Origin: Lycium barbarum
Taxonomy: Eukaryota > Streptophyta > Magnoliopsida > Solanales > Solanaceae
Direction of reading: 5' to 3'
Assembly: GCF_019175385.1 (NCBI RefSeq)
Contig: NC_083339.1
Coordinates: 111,089,601 to 111,153,600, forward strand
DNA: 64,000 nucleotides
Shown: positions 22,441 through 32,816 of the stretch, one piece after another
Layout: each line of letters opens with the position of its first letter
Numbering within the stretch: position 1 is the first letter of the stretch
Made by a program: the position numbers and the translations under genes
The notes under the pieces: generated by a model
What the model was told of the DNA's origin: nothing
What the model saw: only the letters and a program-made list of their open reading frames with translations
The model's database searches: none

Positions 22441-22954
22441 AAAAAATCAAGAGAAGAACAATTACTACTTGACTATCTTTTGTTTTTTAAAATGCAATAA
22501 CGCCATATGGTGACTTATCCCTCATATATATACACATATCCAAAGGTTAATTACATAGGAGTAGGACTAAATATCCTTGACTCGCTAAAGAGTTTCTGTA
22601 TACAAGGAAACTGTATAACTGTATCACCCTACAGGCAAAAATCTGCAATGAAATAGGAGAAAACACATGATCGATCCAGAATTACAAAAAGAAAATTGGT
22701 TCTTCCTGTGAATGTGTCGAACAGTTGCCATATGAACGAAGTCGAGTTTATAAAATCCTTTTAGCCAGAGCAGGTAGCCTATAAATAGAAGATATGATTC
22801 TATTAGGTCTTCCTATGCTCCATTTAACCAACACATCTGCAACCTGATAAGCTTCTCTGTGTTAATGTTCGATTGGTTTCTTAGTCTCCTGTCTGGTGTC
22901 ATGCATCTTCCACCAGCGCCAAATAACTCTCATGCAAAATGTTCTATGTTACAG
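22441..22954. other. Spacer, no gene seen
   Basis: No coding frame or transposon end identified. A weak TATA-like CCTATAAATAG is at about 22780, with no recognisable transcript after it. Confidence 0.35.
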
Positions 22955-23215
22955 TTATTAAACATTATCACATTTCGTTAAAGTAGCTCCTTTAATACAT
23001 ATTTTCATCAGATTCCCCAGTTGCCTTGTCCATGAATTTTTAGGTAAAATACAGGAAAAAAGTTGCATAAAGCAGGAGATGTTGCATGATTTTGCCTATG
23101 AAGTGTGTGCAACTTGACAATTCAGAGTTGAGACTCAGGAGGCAAAGGCATATCCTTCATCATATTCCTCTTCTTCTTTTTTCCATCTACATTATATTTC
23201 TATGGTTTATTTTTA
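22955..23215 (-). pseudogene. MIR399 promoter relic G (no hairpin)
   Basis: On the minus strand this matches the distal half of the MIR399 promoters: ATTCATGGACAAGGCAACTGGGGAATCTGAT as in A, CACACTTCATAGGC, and a P1BS GCATATCC at 23148-23155. The proximal P1BS, the TATA box and the whole foldback are absent, replaced by unrelated DNA from about 22950 downward. A further piece of the unit (TTAAGATTCCAGGAAATC) follows at 23278. It is a decayed MIR399 copy. Confidence 0.7.
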
Positions 23216-23369
23216 TTTATTCCTTTTATGCGGCTATTTGATTTCCCAAATGTTAATCTCGCTTATGCTCGTAAATTTTTAAGATTCCAGGAAATCAAGA
23301 TTGCTTCCTCTGACTAACTTGGATCGAACATTGTATAAGCTCGATGTTGATTGTTTAGTTTTCACATGT

Positions 23370-23757
23370 ATAGGAAGAAGCCCTATCACATAGAGATTTT
23401 TTCTTTCGACCATATTTCGATTGTTAATACGATATATAAGGACCACTACTACAAAGAGTATTACACCCTTGATCGTGAAATATCGATTGCTTGTTGAACC
23501 CTGTGAATTGCGTGAAAGTAGGATACTCCAAATTCGGGGGTCAAAGAGTTTTAGAAAACGTTCTTGGTGGAAAAAAATGTGAATGAAGAATCCCACTGAA
23601 TTGAATGGGTCCATGAATCTAAGAAATGGTGAGAATTCTTGATCTCTCTCAATTCAAAAATCCAGGATTTGAATTGATGTCCTCTCATTGATTCCTCCTA
23701 AATTGCATTGATTTCTCCAAAAGATTTCATTTCAATTGGAATTTGGTTATTCACCAA
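23370..23757 (-). pseudogene. ycf2: NUPT: nuclear insertion of plastid ycf2 5' end
   Basis: The minus-strand translation includes [52 protein letters not shown] and [15 protein letters not shown], an unmistakable match to the N-terminal region of the plastid Ycf2 protein. The start codon context (ATGAGAGGACATCAATTC, near 23690) and the plastid DNA just upstream of ycf2 (AATGCAATTTAGGAGG) are also present. Near the start a short repeat GAGAGAGAT is shortened, so the original frame is lost. Similarity stops after GLLPI near 23372. Ycf2 belongs to a plastid protein-import motor complex; this copy is non-functional. Confidence 0.93.
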
Positions 23758-24539
23758 GTATTAGTGTGTCATCATTTGTGCTTGTTTACATATCTAATTC
23801 TTTCCACCCGTATTAGGTATTGTAGCATTATTTCTTTGAGTTCAAGACAATTTGTCTTGATCTCCAGCAATTCTTTCATGAGTTTCAGCATTTTTTTCTT
23901 GAGTTAGTAATAATTTTCCTTGAATTCCAGGAAACTTTCCCGAGTATAGTTTTTAATAAAAAGGAAGAAATTGTATTTGGAGGCATTGCAGAAAACCATT
24001 TTTAATAAAAATCGTTTTCATAACTAATTAGGTTTGCATCGCAATGATTAACTAATAAAATTATTTTCCATTTGGTTCATATCAAAGTTTTCTTTTCTAA
24101 GATAAAGTTGTGTGATGCCAAAATTGCAGAAAAATACTATAATCAAGCATCAGGCGGCAGAATTTTATTATCTAACAACACACCCCGCTCACTCACCACG
24201 TCAATACTTGATAGCCCGTTCTAAACAACTACATCCCCAGATTTTTGAAACTGACTCACATGTATTACTAACCTTACAGCCCCAACCCCGAAGTTCTTAC
24301 ATCTTTACTTGCTTGCAAGGACCTATTGGATGAACTCTTAATTACTGATCTGCACCACATCTACAATAATATACTAGACCTTACTTTGTTTATAATTTAC
24401 CCCCATCCTTTACTTTGCACGTCTAATCTACCAATAAATCGGAGCTGCTGCAGCTTTGGTGCTATTTTTCCTTACGTAATAATAGAATCTTCCACTTGGC
24501 AAAAAAAAAAAATGTTATCAGCAAAGAGCAATAGGATAT
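23758..24539. other. Intergenic DNA, no gene recognised
   Basis: Two overlapping open frames of 73 and 95 codons at 24112-24613 show no recognisable motif and look like chance. No transposon ends were identified. Confidence 0.35.
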
Positions 24540-24735
24540 TCCAAAGCTTCGCGTACATGCATGTATTCTTATACAACATCCAGACTTGGACACCAATTGT
24601 TCAGCTTCATTAGACTTGAATGTCTTAAATCGTAAAACTGTTTTTTCATTGTGGGTCGCACGCAAATTCGCTAAATTAATATGGAACCATGTGTTCAAAG
24701 GTGCAAGAAGATTTTAAGCTGCACATAGATAGTAG
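24540..24735 (+). repeat. Third, truncated copy of the unit's upstream block
   Basis: Collinear with 15818-16170 and 53805-53960: ACATCCAGACTTGGACACCAATTG, TTCATTAGACTTGAATGTC and CATGTGTTCAAAGGTGCAA. Similarity ends at a point followed by a poly-T run (24748-24765). No promoter or hairpin follows. Confidence 0.75.
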
Positions 24736-25547
24736 TTAATAAGGACAAGTTTTTTTTTTTTTTTTTCAAATAAAATTAAAACCATATCCAGCTCAATCCC
24801 AGAGCCTGGTTTGATATATATGAAGATCGATAAAAAAAACTACATAGGAGGAGAATTGCATAATGCAAATCCAACATAAACTGGAGTCAGATAAACTATG
24901 TTATCTCACAAAAAATAACTTGTAAGAGAGTTTTGAAGAAAATTCAAAGTCACAGTTTTATTATCACAAGAACAGAGGTTACAATCTGAGGAAGGGGGGC
25001 CAGGCCTGACCTTCCATTCCAATCTGTTTGACAAAATTTAATTTAGCTCTATGCCTTTAGTACAAAAATGTCTAACGGATGCACTAAAAAGAGTGGTTAT
25101 AAAGCTGTGAAGCTCAAGGCGGTTCAAATACAATCACATTTGAGCTTCTCTTCTTGACTCTGAAAGAGGGTAATTGCCATCATCTATCTATGTTTAACAG
25201 ACCTTTGATCTGTAACTTTGAGAGTTGATCTCCATCTCCTATACATATATACAACATCAAGTCACATCAAATTGATATCTTCGATCCATAATTCCTGTCC
25301 ATGTAAAAGGAGTTTTTTTTTTTTAGTTTTCAGAAAGGAAAAAAAAAAGGACCTTTTGATTTGTTTTGCTACGGATAATATGTTAGGTACATAAATTATA
25401 TTGTGTAGGCTGCACCAACCAGCATATCAAGTAAAACTAGATAAATATGCCATATCTGAGTCTTATACAGTTTGAATCTAAAAGAATTATACAGGTGTAG
25501 GAATATATAGAAACTGCACCTTCTTTCATTCTACATTGTTAATTAAT
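24736..25547. other. Spacer left of MIR399-E
   Basis: Contains poly-T tracts (24748-24765, 25313-25323). A block at 24985-25010 (GGGGGGCCAGGCCTGACCT) resembles unit 1 at 19190. No gene recognised. Confidence 0.35.
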
Positions 25548-25814
25548 CGGTTTCCACATCAATTGGTGCCGCAAAAGTAAGGAGAAAAATCAATGCAGAT
25601 GTTTAAGAAAAGTAGAATAATACCTTGTAGACATCACGCGGAATGAGAGCCAAAGTGCTAGTAGGATTAAGCAGAGGCAGTAACAGGGCAGCTCTCCTTT
25701 GGCATGTCAGCTGAATATGTGATGACATGCCAATAGAGAGTAGCCCTATCACTATTTTCCTTATTATCATTCACCCAACTCTTCTTCTTTCTATTTTTTC
25801 TGCTTCTGGTTCAT
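25548..25814 (-). ncRNA. MIR399: MIR399-E primary microRNA
   Basis: The minus-strand foldback spans 25678-25754. Mature miR399 is at 25684-25704 (starts TGCCAAAGGAGAGCTGCC, ends CUG), and the star at 25726-25746 is GGGCTACTCTCTATTGGCAT plus G. The loop between the arms is only 21 nt, making it the most compact and regular precursor here. The duplex has the mismatches usual for miR399/miR399*. The leader motif ATGAACCAGAAGCAG begins at 25814, 27 bp after the TATA box. The 3' region is conserved to about 25548, where the counterpart of the TTTTGCAG 3' splice-like site of A reads TTTTGCGG. Confidence 0.92.
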
Positions 25815-25834
25815 CACAGCAGAGCCTTCCAAGC

Positions 25835-26190
25835 TTTTATAGGCATTCATTCTCGGTTTAAGAGACGGTATAAACCCCTGGAGAATCGGCATATCCTGTG
25901 ATTTTTTTGTGTTGTGGCCTGTGGATATCTTCTTGCATTAGGGGTTGCTTTTTCTAGGGTCGAAAAATGGGGGTAACTTTTCTTATACTTTACAATTACA
26001 TTTCGTGAAATCTCATTTGAAAAAACATTCTCATGATATTCCCTCAGAAAAAAGTTGCTGAAAGGAGAAACCGCATGATTTTATGCCATTGAAGTGTGTC
26101 ATTTGACTCTTGAGACTAAGGAGTCAAGGACCTTCAAACAGCATATCCTTTATCATATTCCTTATTTTCCTCTTCCTTTCTTTCAATTTA
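25835..26190 (-). promoter_or_regulatory. MIR399-E promoter with two P1BS boxes
   Basis: TATA box (TTTTATA on the + strand) at 25835-25841. Proximal P1BS GCATATCC at 25889-25896 within the conserved block GATATGCCGATTCTCC. Distal P1BS GCATATCC at 26141-26148. TATA-to-proximal spacing is 48 bp and proximal-to-distal about 245 bp, matching D. Confidence 0.82.
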
Positions 26191-26964
26191 CATTTCTTTC
26201 AAAAAGTTTCTCGGGTTTTCGATTTTTGCTTTTCATTTGGCTTTTCGGATTTTCCGAATTCCAGCTTATGCTCTTAAGATCTTTTAAGATTCCAACTCTT
26301 TTTGAGGCCACGAAATCCAGAGTACTGCTTCCTTTGTCTGAGTTGAGTTCTTCTCATATTACTCAAGTGTATCGTCATGTGATCTTACAGTTGAAGCTGA
26401 ACGATTGCAGCAGCATATCATTAAAAAGTCCAAATCTGCATGTTATACAAGAAAACATGCACAAATTGATCGATAAGATCTATTTTTTGAGAGACTAACA
26501 TTCTAGTTTCTTCCGCCAGAATGTCTCTCACGTAAAATGTTCTACCCGATATCCCTATGTCACAGTTATAAAACATTTTCGCATTTTATTTATTACTGTA
26601 CTACGTCATACTCTTCTGTTATTTAAGAAAGAAAAAAATTGGAGCACTTTTTTTTTCTTTGAAAGAGACTAAAAAAAGAAGTAAGATACATAAATTGGAA
26701 TAAAGGGAGTGATAAACAAAAGTTGTTAATTTCTTATAAACGAGTTTTACTGTGCACGGTTTTGTATTTATTAACTAAATATTTTGAAAAATAAAGTACA
26801 TGTTCTATGAATGATTAATTAATATTAATGGTCGCATGATAGCTTGTTTGTCGAGATCCAGATGCATGGTTATCGTCTAACTGTACAAAGATGAATAATC
26901 AAATTGACTTAAATCACTACTACCTAAGCATAACACGGTAGACATTCATTAAAACTCTTGTCCT
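26191..26964. other. Upstream flank of MIR399-E, no gene
   Basis: 26191-26480 is paralogous to the DNA upstream of MIR399-D. A block at 26515-26580 (AAAATGTTCTA...CACAGTTATAAAACATTTTCGCATTT) resembles 22930-22980 near relic G. The remainder is AT-rich with nothing recognised. Confidence 0.45.
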
Positions 26965-27275
26965 TTTAAAATGGGCAAAAATAAGGGTGTCAACTGGTTT
27001 GAACCGGAACCGGACCGGCAACCGATTACAGAATCGGTCGGTTTCCGGTCTAAAAACTGGTGTCTGACACCGGTTCCGGTTTACCGGTTTGAAACTCCAA
27101 ACCGGAACCGGTCCGGTTCAAAACGTCCAAAATCCTTTTTTTTTTTTGTATAGTATATGTATATTATAGTATTTATTAGTATATTGTAGGTATATTTACA
27201 TATGTTATATAAGTTTATAAGTAAAGTTTATATATTTACTTACTAACAGGCTAACAACAAGTCAACAATATAGCA

Positions 27276-27280
<5 letters not shown>

Positions 27281-27352
<72 letters not shown>
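27281..27352. repeat. (AT)n microsatellite
   Basis: About 36 AT dinucleotides in a row inside the hAT element 3' region. The neighbouring 27360-27600 is AT-rich and contains an inverted duplication: the TACTTAAATTAAAAACTAGAAAG-type block recurs in reverse near 27515-27545. Confidence 0.9.
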
Positions 27353-27357
<5 letters not shown>

Positions 27358-27747
27358 CTTATAATATACATGATACATCTACTTAAATTAAAAACTAGAA
27401 AGTTATATACTTGAAAAATAATACTTATAATATATATATATATGTTTAAGTTATATGTATAATATATATTATAAGTATATTCTTAGTATATTTTAGTTAT
27501 TTTTCAAGTATATAACTTTCTAGTTTTTAATTTAAGTAGATGTATCATGTATATTATAAGTATATTCTTAGTATATTTTAGGTATATTCCTAACTTAATA
27601 TAAGTAAAAATATGAACACAATTAAATAGAAGAAAGGTCAATGAGCCATATATTTTATTCATTCTTGGATAACATTTATTTGCAAGTTGTAGTTTTTTTT
27701 AACTTGCAAATAATACATGAGTTGCAAAGAATAGTAGAATAATAAAA

Positions 27748-29194
27748 TCACCAATTCTGAATCATTTGGTTAATTTCCCCCATATCATATTCGGCCATGG
27801 AGATATCTTCAAAGTCTTCCATTTGATCCGGTCCACTTGCTATCAAATCTTCAATCTCTTCCTCTTCGCCTTCCTCCGCTTCTAAGTTTTGGTTGCGTCG
27901 CTCCGATCTAATCCAATCGCGAATGCACACTAGTACTTGCAAGCTAAAGCTGGATAATGAGTGTCTATGGTCTCCAATTTGTTGTCTTCCCTGGCTAAAT
28001 GCACTCTCCGAAGCCACGGTTGATACTTGAACCGTAAGGATATCTCGAGCCATTCTTGAGAGTATCGGATGACTTGCCTTGTATTTCTTCCACCATGCTC
28101 AGACGTCTAGCTCATCTAGTTCCTTGATATCCACATTTGGATGCATCAAATAAAAGTGATATTCATCAAAGTTTGCATTACAAGAAGGAGTTGGATGTGA
28201 ATGTAAAACTTTTAAACCCGACAAGCCCTTTTTGCTACTTTGAGAAGTAGTAGGGCGTGGAGCAACGGGTGTAGCATGTTCTTCCAAACTAGAATAATGA
28301 GTAAAAACTTTTCTAAACTCATCATCAATAGCGGTTTCGGCTTCAGCTAAAGATGGTTGAACTCCCTCTTCAATTTCTAAAAATGTATATATTTGACCAA
28401 CCAATGCTTTAGTATAAGACACTTTTAAACAAGGATTTAAAAGAGAACCCAATATAAATAAAGTTGGGATGAAAAAAAAATACTTCTTAAATTTTGTTGT
28501 CATATCAAAAATAGTCGCTTGATAACCGGGTTTATATTTATATTCTTATAAAACTCTAGCTATTTCTGCTAAGTAGGCTAAAATTTTGGTTACCGTGAGA
28601 TAGAATTTTCTAGAAAAAGCAAGAGTTGCATTATAAAAAATTTCTAAGAGTTCAAACACATTCCTTAACATCTTCCCAATCCGTAAAATTTAACCAATCA
28701 TCACTATTAATATTATATTTGTTGTGAATTTGTTGTATGGGAATCCTATACTCATATGCTTATTGTAGCATAATGTAAGTGTAGTTCCACCTAGTCTCAA
28801 TTTCTACTTGAATTTTCCTAGGTCTAAGGTTATTTTCCACACAAGCATTTTTAAAATCTCTAATTCTTCCCCTATTAGCATTACAAAAAAGAAACGCAAC
28901 CGCGTCTCTAACTTTTTGAATAGAATCGTCAAAACGCATAAAACCATCTTTAACAATTAAGTTTAAAATGTGACAACTACATCTTACATGAAAAATATTT
29001 CTTAGCGGAGGGTTTAGTTCTCTTTTTAAAAGATCAATCGCCTTTGTATTATTAGAAGCATTATCTAAAGCAATACAAAGTGTTTTTCTATAAATGTTAA
29101 AAAATCTCATAATAGTAGACATTGAATCCGCTAAACAATTTCCATCGTGACAACCTTTTCCTTCATCATATAAAAAAGCTATAATTCTTTTTTG
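27748..29194 (-). pseudogene. hAT transposase, C-terminal two thirds
   Basis: This is the downstream half of the transposase, cut at residue 'WIM|QKR' by the retrotransposon. From 29194 it reads the catalytic-domain motifs: CIALDNASNN (the D of the DDE triad region) and FHVRCSCHILNLIVKDG, then ETRWNYTYIMLQ. The section 28504-28760 has several stops (e.g. TAG after YIMLQ) and a frameshift. The C-terminus recovers with HPNVDIKELDELDV, AWWKKYKASHPILSRMARDIL and VSTVASESAFSQGRQ, the hAT dimerisation domain, ending with an acidic tail. A TGA splits DELDV from AWWKKY. It is inactive. Confidence 0.9.
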
Positions 29195-29374
29195 CATAAT
29201 GTTGACACCCAATTTTGTCCCACCTTTCCTCCGAAATATTTATTTACGCTTCTAATATTTTTGGGCAACTTTAAAATAATTATTTATACTTTACTACAAT
29301 TATTAGTGTTTATTAATACCGGCGTTTCATTTTCCTATTGTAGTCACTGCTGTGATTATTTTTTATTTTATTTT

Positions 29375-29451
29375 ACTACCGTTACCACCACCACCACTAC
29401 TACTACTACTACTACACTACTACTACTACTACTACTACTATTATTATTATG

Positions 29452-29493
<42 letters not shown>

Positions 29494-29500
29494 GTTATTT
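29375..29500. repeat. (CTA)n/(TTA)n trinucleotide tract in the 5' LTR
   Basis: Runs of CCA/CTA grading into TTA triplets. Open reading frames across it are artefacts of the triplet repeat. The same tract in the 3' LTR (39600-39670) is where the inner LTR inserted. Confidence 0.9.
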
Positions 29501-30440
29501 TATTATCATTATTACCAGCATTATTATAATTTGCATTATAATCATTTCAGCATTTTTACCACCTTATGCACACGCATCGCATCTATTTCGCACAGTTAAA
29601 TAATGGCGTTTATTTGCTGTTGAACTTTAAAATATTATCGCACGACTATTATGACGTCACATAATTTTATTTTTCATCTGAGCACTAATAAATACATACG
29701 TTTATATTAAATGATATTTTAGCACACGTTGGTATATAGTTAATTAAAATAGGTCTCTCATTTAAATTTAGAGGCCCAAATTACTTCTTTCATTCAGCCA
29801 AACTTTGGGCCCATCCGTCCCAATCAACTCATACTATTTTCGGACCAATTCATAAAATCAGCCCATATTAATTCGGTCCATTTACAATCAGCCCATTCTT
29901 TTAATTCACTAGCCCAAATCGATTAACCCATTATTTTCATCCGACCCAGCCCACTTTTTAAATTCACCGGCCCACTACCCGCGATCCGACCCGACTCGGT
30001 TCAACAAATGAAACCATTAGGTTTCTTTTCATCTTCACGCCGCACCCCCCCCCCCCCCTCCTTCTTTCCCCTCTCTTCTCTTCCTCTCTCTCCATCGACG
30101 AACAGAGCAAAACCACAGACTCCTTTCACTCCTATAGACCATGCATGGTCGATTTAAGTAAAGGATAATTAATGCTCTTTCATAAGTTCAACGTTGAAGA
30201 GGCATTCACCCCCTTTCTTGTTTTTGTTTCGATTTGAAGCTTTAATGAGCTCTTGTCCGCTTTTAAGTTCAAATTTGTGCTTATCAGTTCCCCTTTCACT
30301 TTCTAGTACAGATCTTAATGAATTTTGTCCATTTCCCTTCTTTTTCTGATCGAATAGGTTAGAATACATACGAAAATCCGAACATTTGAACCTTAAAAAT
30401 CCCGCCCAAATTTTGAGTATCAGCAGAACCCTAGATGTTT

Positions 30441-30480
30441 TCCTATAAATAATCGCGTTTTCAGTCAGTTAAGGGGGAGT
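30441..30480 (+). promoter_or_regulatory. LTR promoter (TATA box)
   Basis: CCTATAAATAATCGCG is a good TATA box, followed by a purine-rich stretch (AGTTAAGGGGGAGT). The same sequence occurs in the 3' LTR at about 44130. A start of transcription roughly 30 bp downstream would be the R-region start of the element RNA. Confidence 0.55.
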
Positions 30481-32816
30481 TCTTTTTTTAGCCGCCATCA
30501 AGTCCCTAAAAATTGAGCTCTCTTCTTAGCCTCCTGGAAAATTCCATAGAAATTAGAAGCTTTAGCCGCCTGGAAAATTCCCTAAAAAAAAAAAAGGAAG
30601 TTCTTCAGCCGCAAAAATCCCCTAAAAATATATATATATATATATCAGTTTGCAGTAGTCATATATTTCTGGTTATCGATAAAAAATATACTAAATAATT
30701 ACTGTCTGCTTTTGCCCTGGGTATTGGTTCGAATCTATACGAACTCGGAGTTTGTAGTGTTCGAGTGGACATCGAAACCCCCGCACCCACTTCGCTGCAC
30801 CTGAAGAAGGTCAGTAAACTTCATATATTTTTTTATCTTGCAGTTCTTGTATGTAGTGTGTTTCTATGCTTAATTTGTTGTTTAGTTCAACATGTCGCTA
30901 GGGTGCGCTTAAATGCTTATATGATGTAGTTTCACTGTCTCACTTAGTTGTTTGTTGTTAGTTTGCTTTCATTATGCTTTAGTTCAGTTTGAGACACGTT
31001 TTGAATGCTCCTGATTGATGTTTAGTTGGATTTATACTTATAGCAAGCCTGTTAGTTTAAATATGTCCGAAAGCATTGTGTAATTTGTCCATGTTAAGCA
31101 TGTGTCTTGTGTTAGTTGAATGATTTAAAGTAGAGTTCAGATATGTTAATTTTGAATCTGATTGCAAGTATGTGTTAGTCTAGTTTAGAATATTATTTGC
31201 TTGAGTACTGGTTCTGTTAGTCTATTATTATGGTGGATCTAATGCTATGATTGGTCTGATGAAGTTTGGAAGTTGACGTTTATTATGGTTTAATGTGTTC
31301 TTAACCCAAAATTGTCCTTTATGTTTCGAATAAGTCTATTGTCATCCAAATATATACCCGCGTACATATCATCCCTTAAGTTTGCTAAAGTTGAGCAGAT
31401 CTGGTCCATCCCCTTATTTATTTTTGGTTTTGGCTTCTATGCAATCATGAGTAATTTGTTATGTGTTTAGTTATTTAGTTTGTTTTGCTTAGTGTTGCAG
31501 TTGGTAAGAAACTGTGTTTAGTCATTTAGTTTGTTTGTTTAGTATTGTAGTTGGTGTGAAACCATGTTTAGTCATTGAGTCTGTTCTGCTTAGTATCGTG
31601 ATTAGTACAAAATTACACTCAAGGTGGCCTAGCTTGTTTGCTCAATTTGAGAATTGTGTGATTTGTTTTTAAGGTTAAGATACTGTGCCATACATATATA
31701 TGCTTGGAAATATGATTAAGTTATCTAGACCATATTGTTTTCCAAATCACAACTTGTCTAATCTCCATCTAGGGTCAGGTAGCATTAAATCTAGCTTGGA
31801 TTGTTTGTAATCATTTGTCTAAAAATTAAAACTGAGAAGGTTTTGTTTTTGCTGAAATCTGTGTTTTGTTGGAATCCCCCCTAATCTGCAAAGCGAGTTT
31901 CACTATCGTAGGAAAAGTCTACTGTAATATGATGATCTATGTTTCAAACCAATATCGCAGGCTAGTGATCATGTACTGCTTCCTGTAATGGGTGAATTTT
32001 GTTGAAAAGAATTTTGAACTAATAGAAAACTAGACTTTAGTCCAAGGTCCATTTCAATCTTCACTTTCATTTGGGTACTGTCTAAAAATAAGTATTTAGG
32101 CTTAACTAAGATGGTTGGTTCCTCTGCTTGAATCTCATGCCTGGTTTACACTATTTTAAAAGGAACAAAAGAGAAAGAGAAAGCTCAGGTTCTCAATCTC
32201 ATTTGGGAATTATTATCTGCCCAGATTTTTTTAAAAAAAGGGGAAAGTTGGTTCTGTTTTTTTTTACACATGCCTAAGTATAATAAATATCGCACTGTTG
32301 ATTCCGCCTATGTCTAAAGGCTGCCTTGCTTGTATAGTGCAAAGTATGCATTATGTATATGTACGTATATTGCTGGTATATTTTCTTTTAAGCACGTTAA
32401 AAGGGAGATTAAATGGGTCATTATGGATCAAGCTTGAACCCTCCCCGGTGTTAGCCATGCCTGGGATTCATGAAATCCCTTGGAACTTGTGCAACATCGG
32501 GAAGACGGGGGCAAAAGCTTTCCAATATTAACCCTTCAAGTATCCTTATGAATGTGTATACACGAAGTATACTTAAATATACAATATACATAATCCACTG
32601 GGCTATTTTGAATTTACATTATGTATACTTAGCTTTACTTACCGATTATATGCTAATCCTTTTTTTTTCATTTTTATGCATGGTCATCGCGTACGAGTCC
32701 GAGGGACTCGTCTTCTTCCGCATTCGATGTTGGGCCAGGGCCCAACGAAATATTACTTCCCTCTCTGTCCAGCCCTGTCCGCAGCATATATACAAAAATA
32801 AAGAAATGAAATTTAA

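Larger units (their letters stand above)
29200..32816 (+). repeat. 5' LTR, missing its last 1.2 kb
   Basis: Starts TGTTGACACCCAATTTTGTCC and is collinear with 39423-46509 (minus the inserted LTR). Similarity stops at AAAGAAATGAAATTT (about 32816). The counterpart in the 3' LTR goes on for another 1.25 kb to GGGGTATAACA. The 3' end of this LTR and the primer-binding site are therefore deleted. It contains a TAC/TAT trinucleotide tract (29375-29500), a C run (30047-30058) and a TATA box. Confidence 0.85.

Noticed and set aside
29192..29603. Open frames rich in T or Y residues
   Set aside because: Translation of a CTA/TTA triplet microsatellite inside the LTR.
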